A DNA stretch of 26,512 nt, taken from the NCBI GenBank assembly GCA_903813345.2, contig CAIIXF020000117.1:1-26512 (forward strand), given 5' to 3'. Positions 26,264 to 26,512 of this stretch are shown one piece after another. How positions within the stretch are numbered: position 1 is the first letter of the stretch; the number at the start of each line of letters is the position of its first letter. The translations under genes and the position numbers were made by a program. Under the pieces are notes generated by a model. The model was not told the DNA's origin. It searched no databases and saw only the letters and a program-made list of their open reading frames with translations. This stretch comes from Owenia fusiformis (taxonomy: Eukaryota > Annelida > Polychaeta > Sabellida > Oweniidae).

Positions 26264-26491
26264 TACATCATCAATACATTTGATAATTTCGTTAGCTCCC
26301 TCGCACCCCTCGGTTTCATAATGTGATTTATGAGTCGTGTCACTGGATCAGAATCTGGCTGTTGCTGTTGGAACATCATGGGTTGTGAGGCAGAGAAAGA
26401 TGGGGGAATATCGGATTGGGTATGGCTTGGTTGGAATGATTGATTTTGAACAAAAGATTGTGGAAAGACAAATCTTCAAAAAATATTTGCC
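26264..26491 (-). pseudogene. Q/S/P-rich C-terminal coding segment, unknown, window-edge
   Basis: The minus-strand frame from about 26491 reads FVFPQSFVQNQSFQPSHTQS and on through SASQPMMFQQQQPDSD, a low-complexity glutamine-rich linker. It could then continue in frame (PVTRLINHIMKPRGARELTK). After a one-frame shift it reads DTTHKSHYETEGCEGANEII and KCIDDVLAAK with a stop near 26264. The second reading looks more like real protein, which suggests a frameshift near 26350. Composition resembles the tail of a transposon or transcription-factor-like protein. Not recognised; it may continue past the window edge through another exon. Confidence 0.35.
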
Positions 26492-26512
26492 AATCAAAAA
26501 TTCAGCCCAAAT

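Noticed and set aside
1-26512. tRNA, rRNA or other structured RNA genes
   Set aside because: No cloverleaf with A/B boxes and no conserved rRNA words were noticed by eye; a covariance-model scan would be needed to exclude them.

Overview
The window looks like AT-rich, repeat-dense genomic DNA from an invertebrate animal. It shows GT-AG intron signals on the minus strand, a THAP zinc finger, long non-coding stretches and a crowd of decayed eukaryotic mobile elements: CACTA/EnSpm, PIF/Harbinger, Tc1/mariner, Ty3/Gypsy, non-LTR LINE and KDZ-like. There are no operons, Shine-Dalgarno sites, rRNA or tRNA genes. Several coding families (the EEAD..DTDVV family, the PHD-plus-'AWRED' family, the KDZ-like 'AEQTF' family) are ones I associate from memory with cnidarian, bivalve, amphioxus and hemichordate genomes. 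A marine invertebrate is therefore likely, but I cannot name a species. I see no complete, undamaged host gene.

Layout. 1-1500: a possible LTR end followed by a broken plus-strand Gag-like remnant. 2170-3665: four tandem copies of a ~365-bp satellite, each carrying a perfect CRE and an RFX X-box-like palindrome. 3666-5960: non-coding, with small duplications. 5968-6310: a minus-strand THAP domain frameshifted just after its likely start, with a YY1-like site upstream. 6808-10034: spliced-looking minus-strand exons, an EEAD-family fragment and a CACTA transposase fragment joined at about 7700. 10499-11383: an internally deleted mariner with TA target duplication and ~110-bp inverted repeats. 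11463-12495: a PHD-type gene remnant. 12955-14158: Gypsy pol from RNase H to integrase. 14490-15018 and 18424-18790: two KDZ-like C-terminal fragments. 15126-16228: a 1,103-bp element with ~397-bp inverted arms and a unique core. Its insertion is proven by an unoccupied copy of its target at 16832-17107. 17496-17742: a Harbinger transposase piece. 19079-19340: a DEDDh exonuclease-like piece. 20599-20821: an N-terminal transposase exon. 22133-22430: a C2H2 cluster. 24203-24940: a LINE 3' end. 25704-25894: a 24-bp minisatellite. 26264-26491: a Q/S/P-rich terminal coding segment.

How it fits together. Almost every recognisable coding remnant from 5968 to 26512 lies on the minus strand, although the families are unrelated. 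Most have stops, frameshifts or truncations. The region reads as a transposon graveyard, with perhaps a few real host exons (9657-10034, 6808-6967, 25029-25175). The best-supported and most unusual items are the long-arm element with its empty-site control, the satellite with repeated transcription-factor sites, and the CACTA/EEAD chimeric junction.
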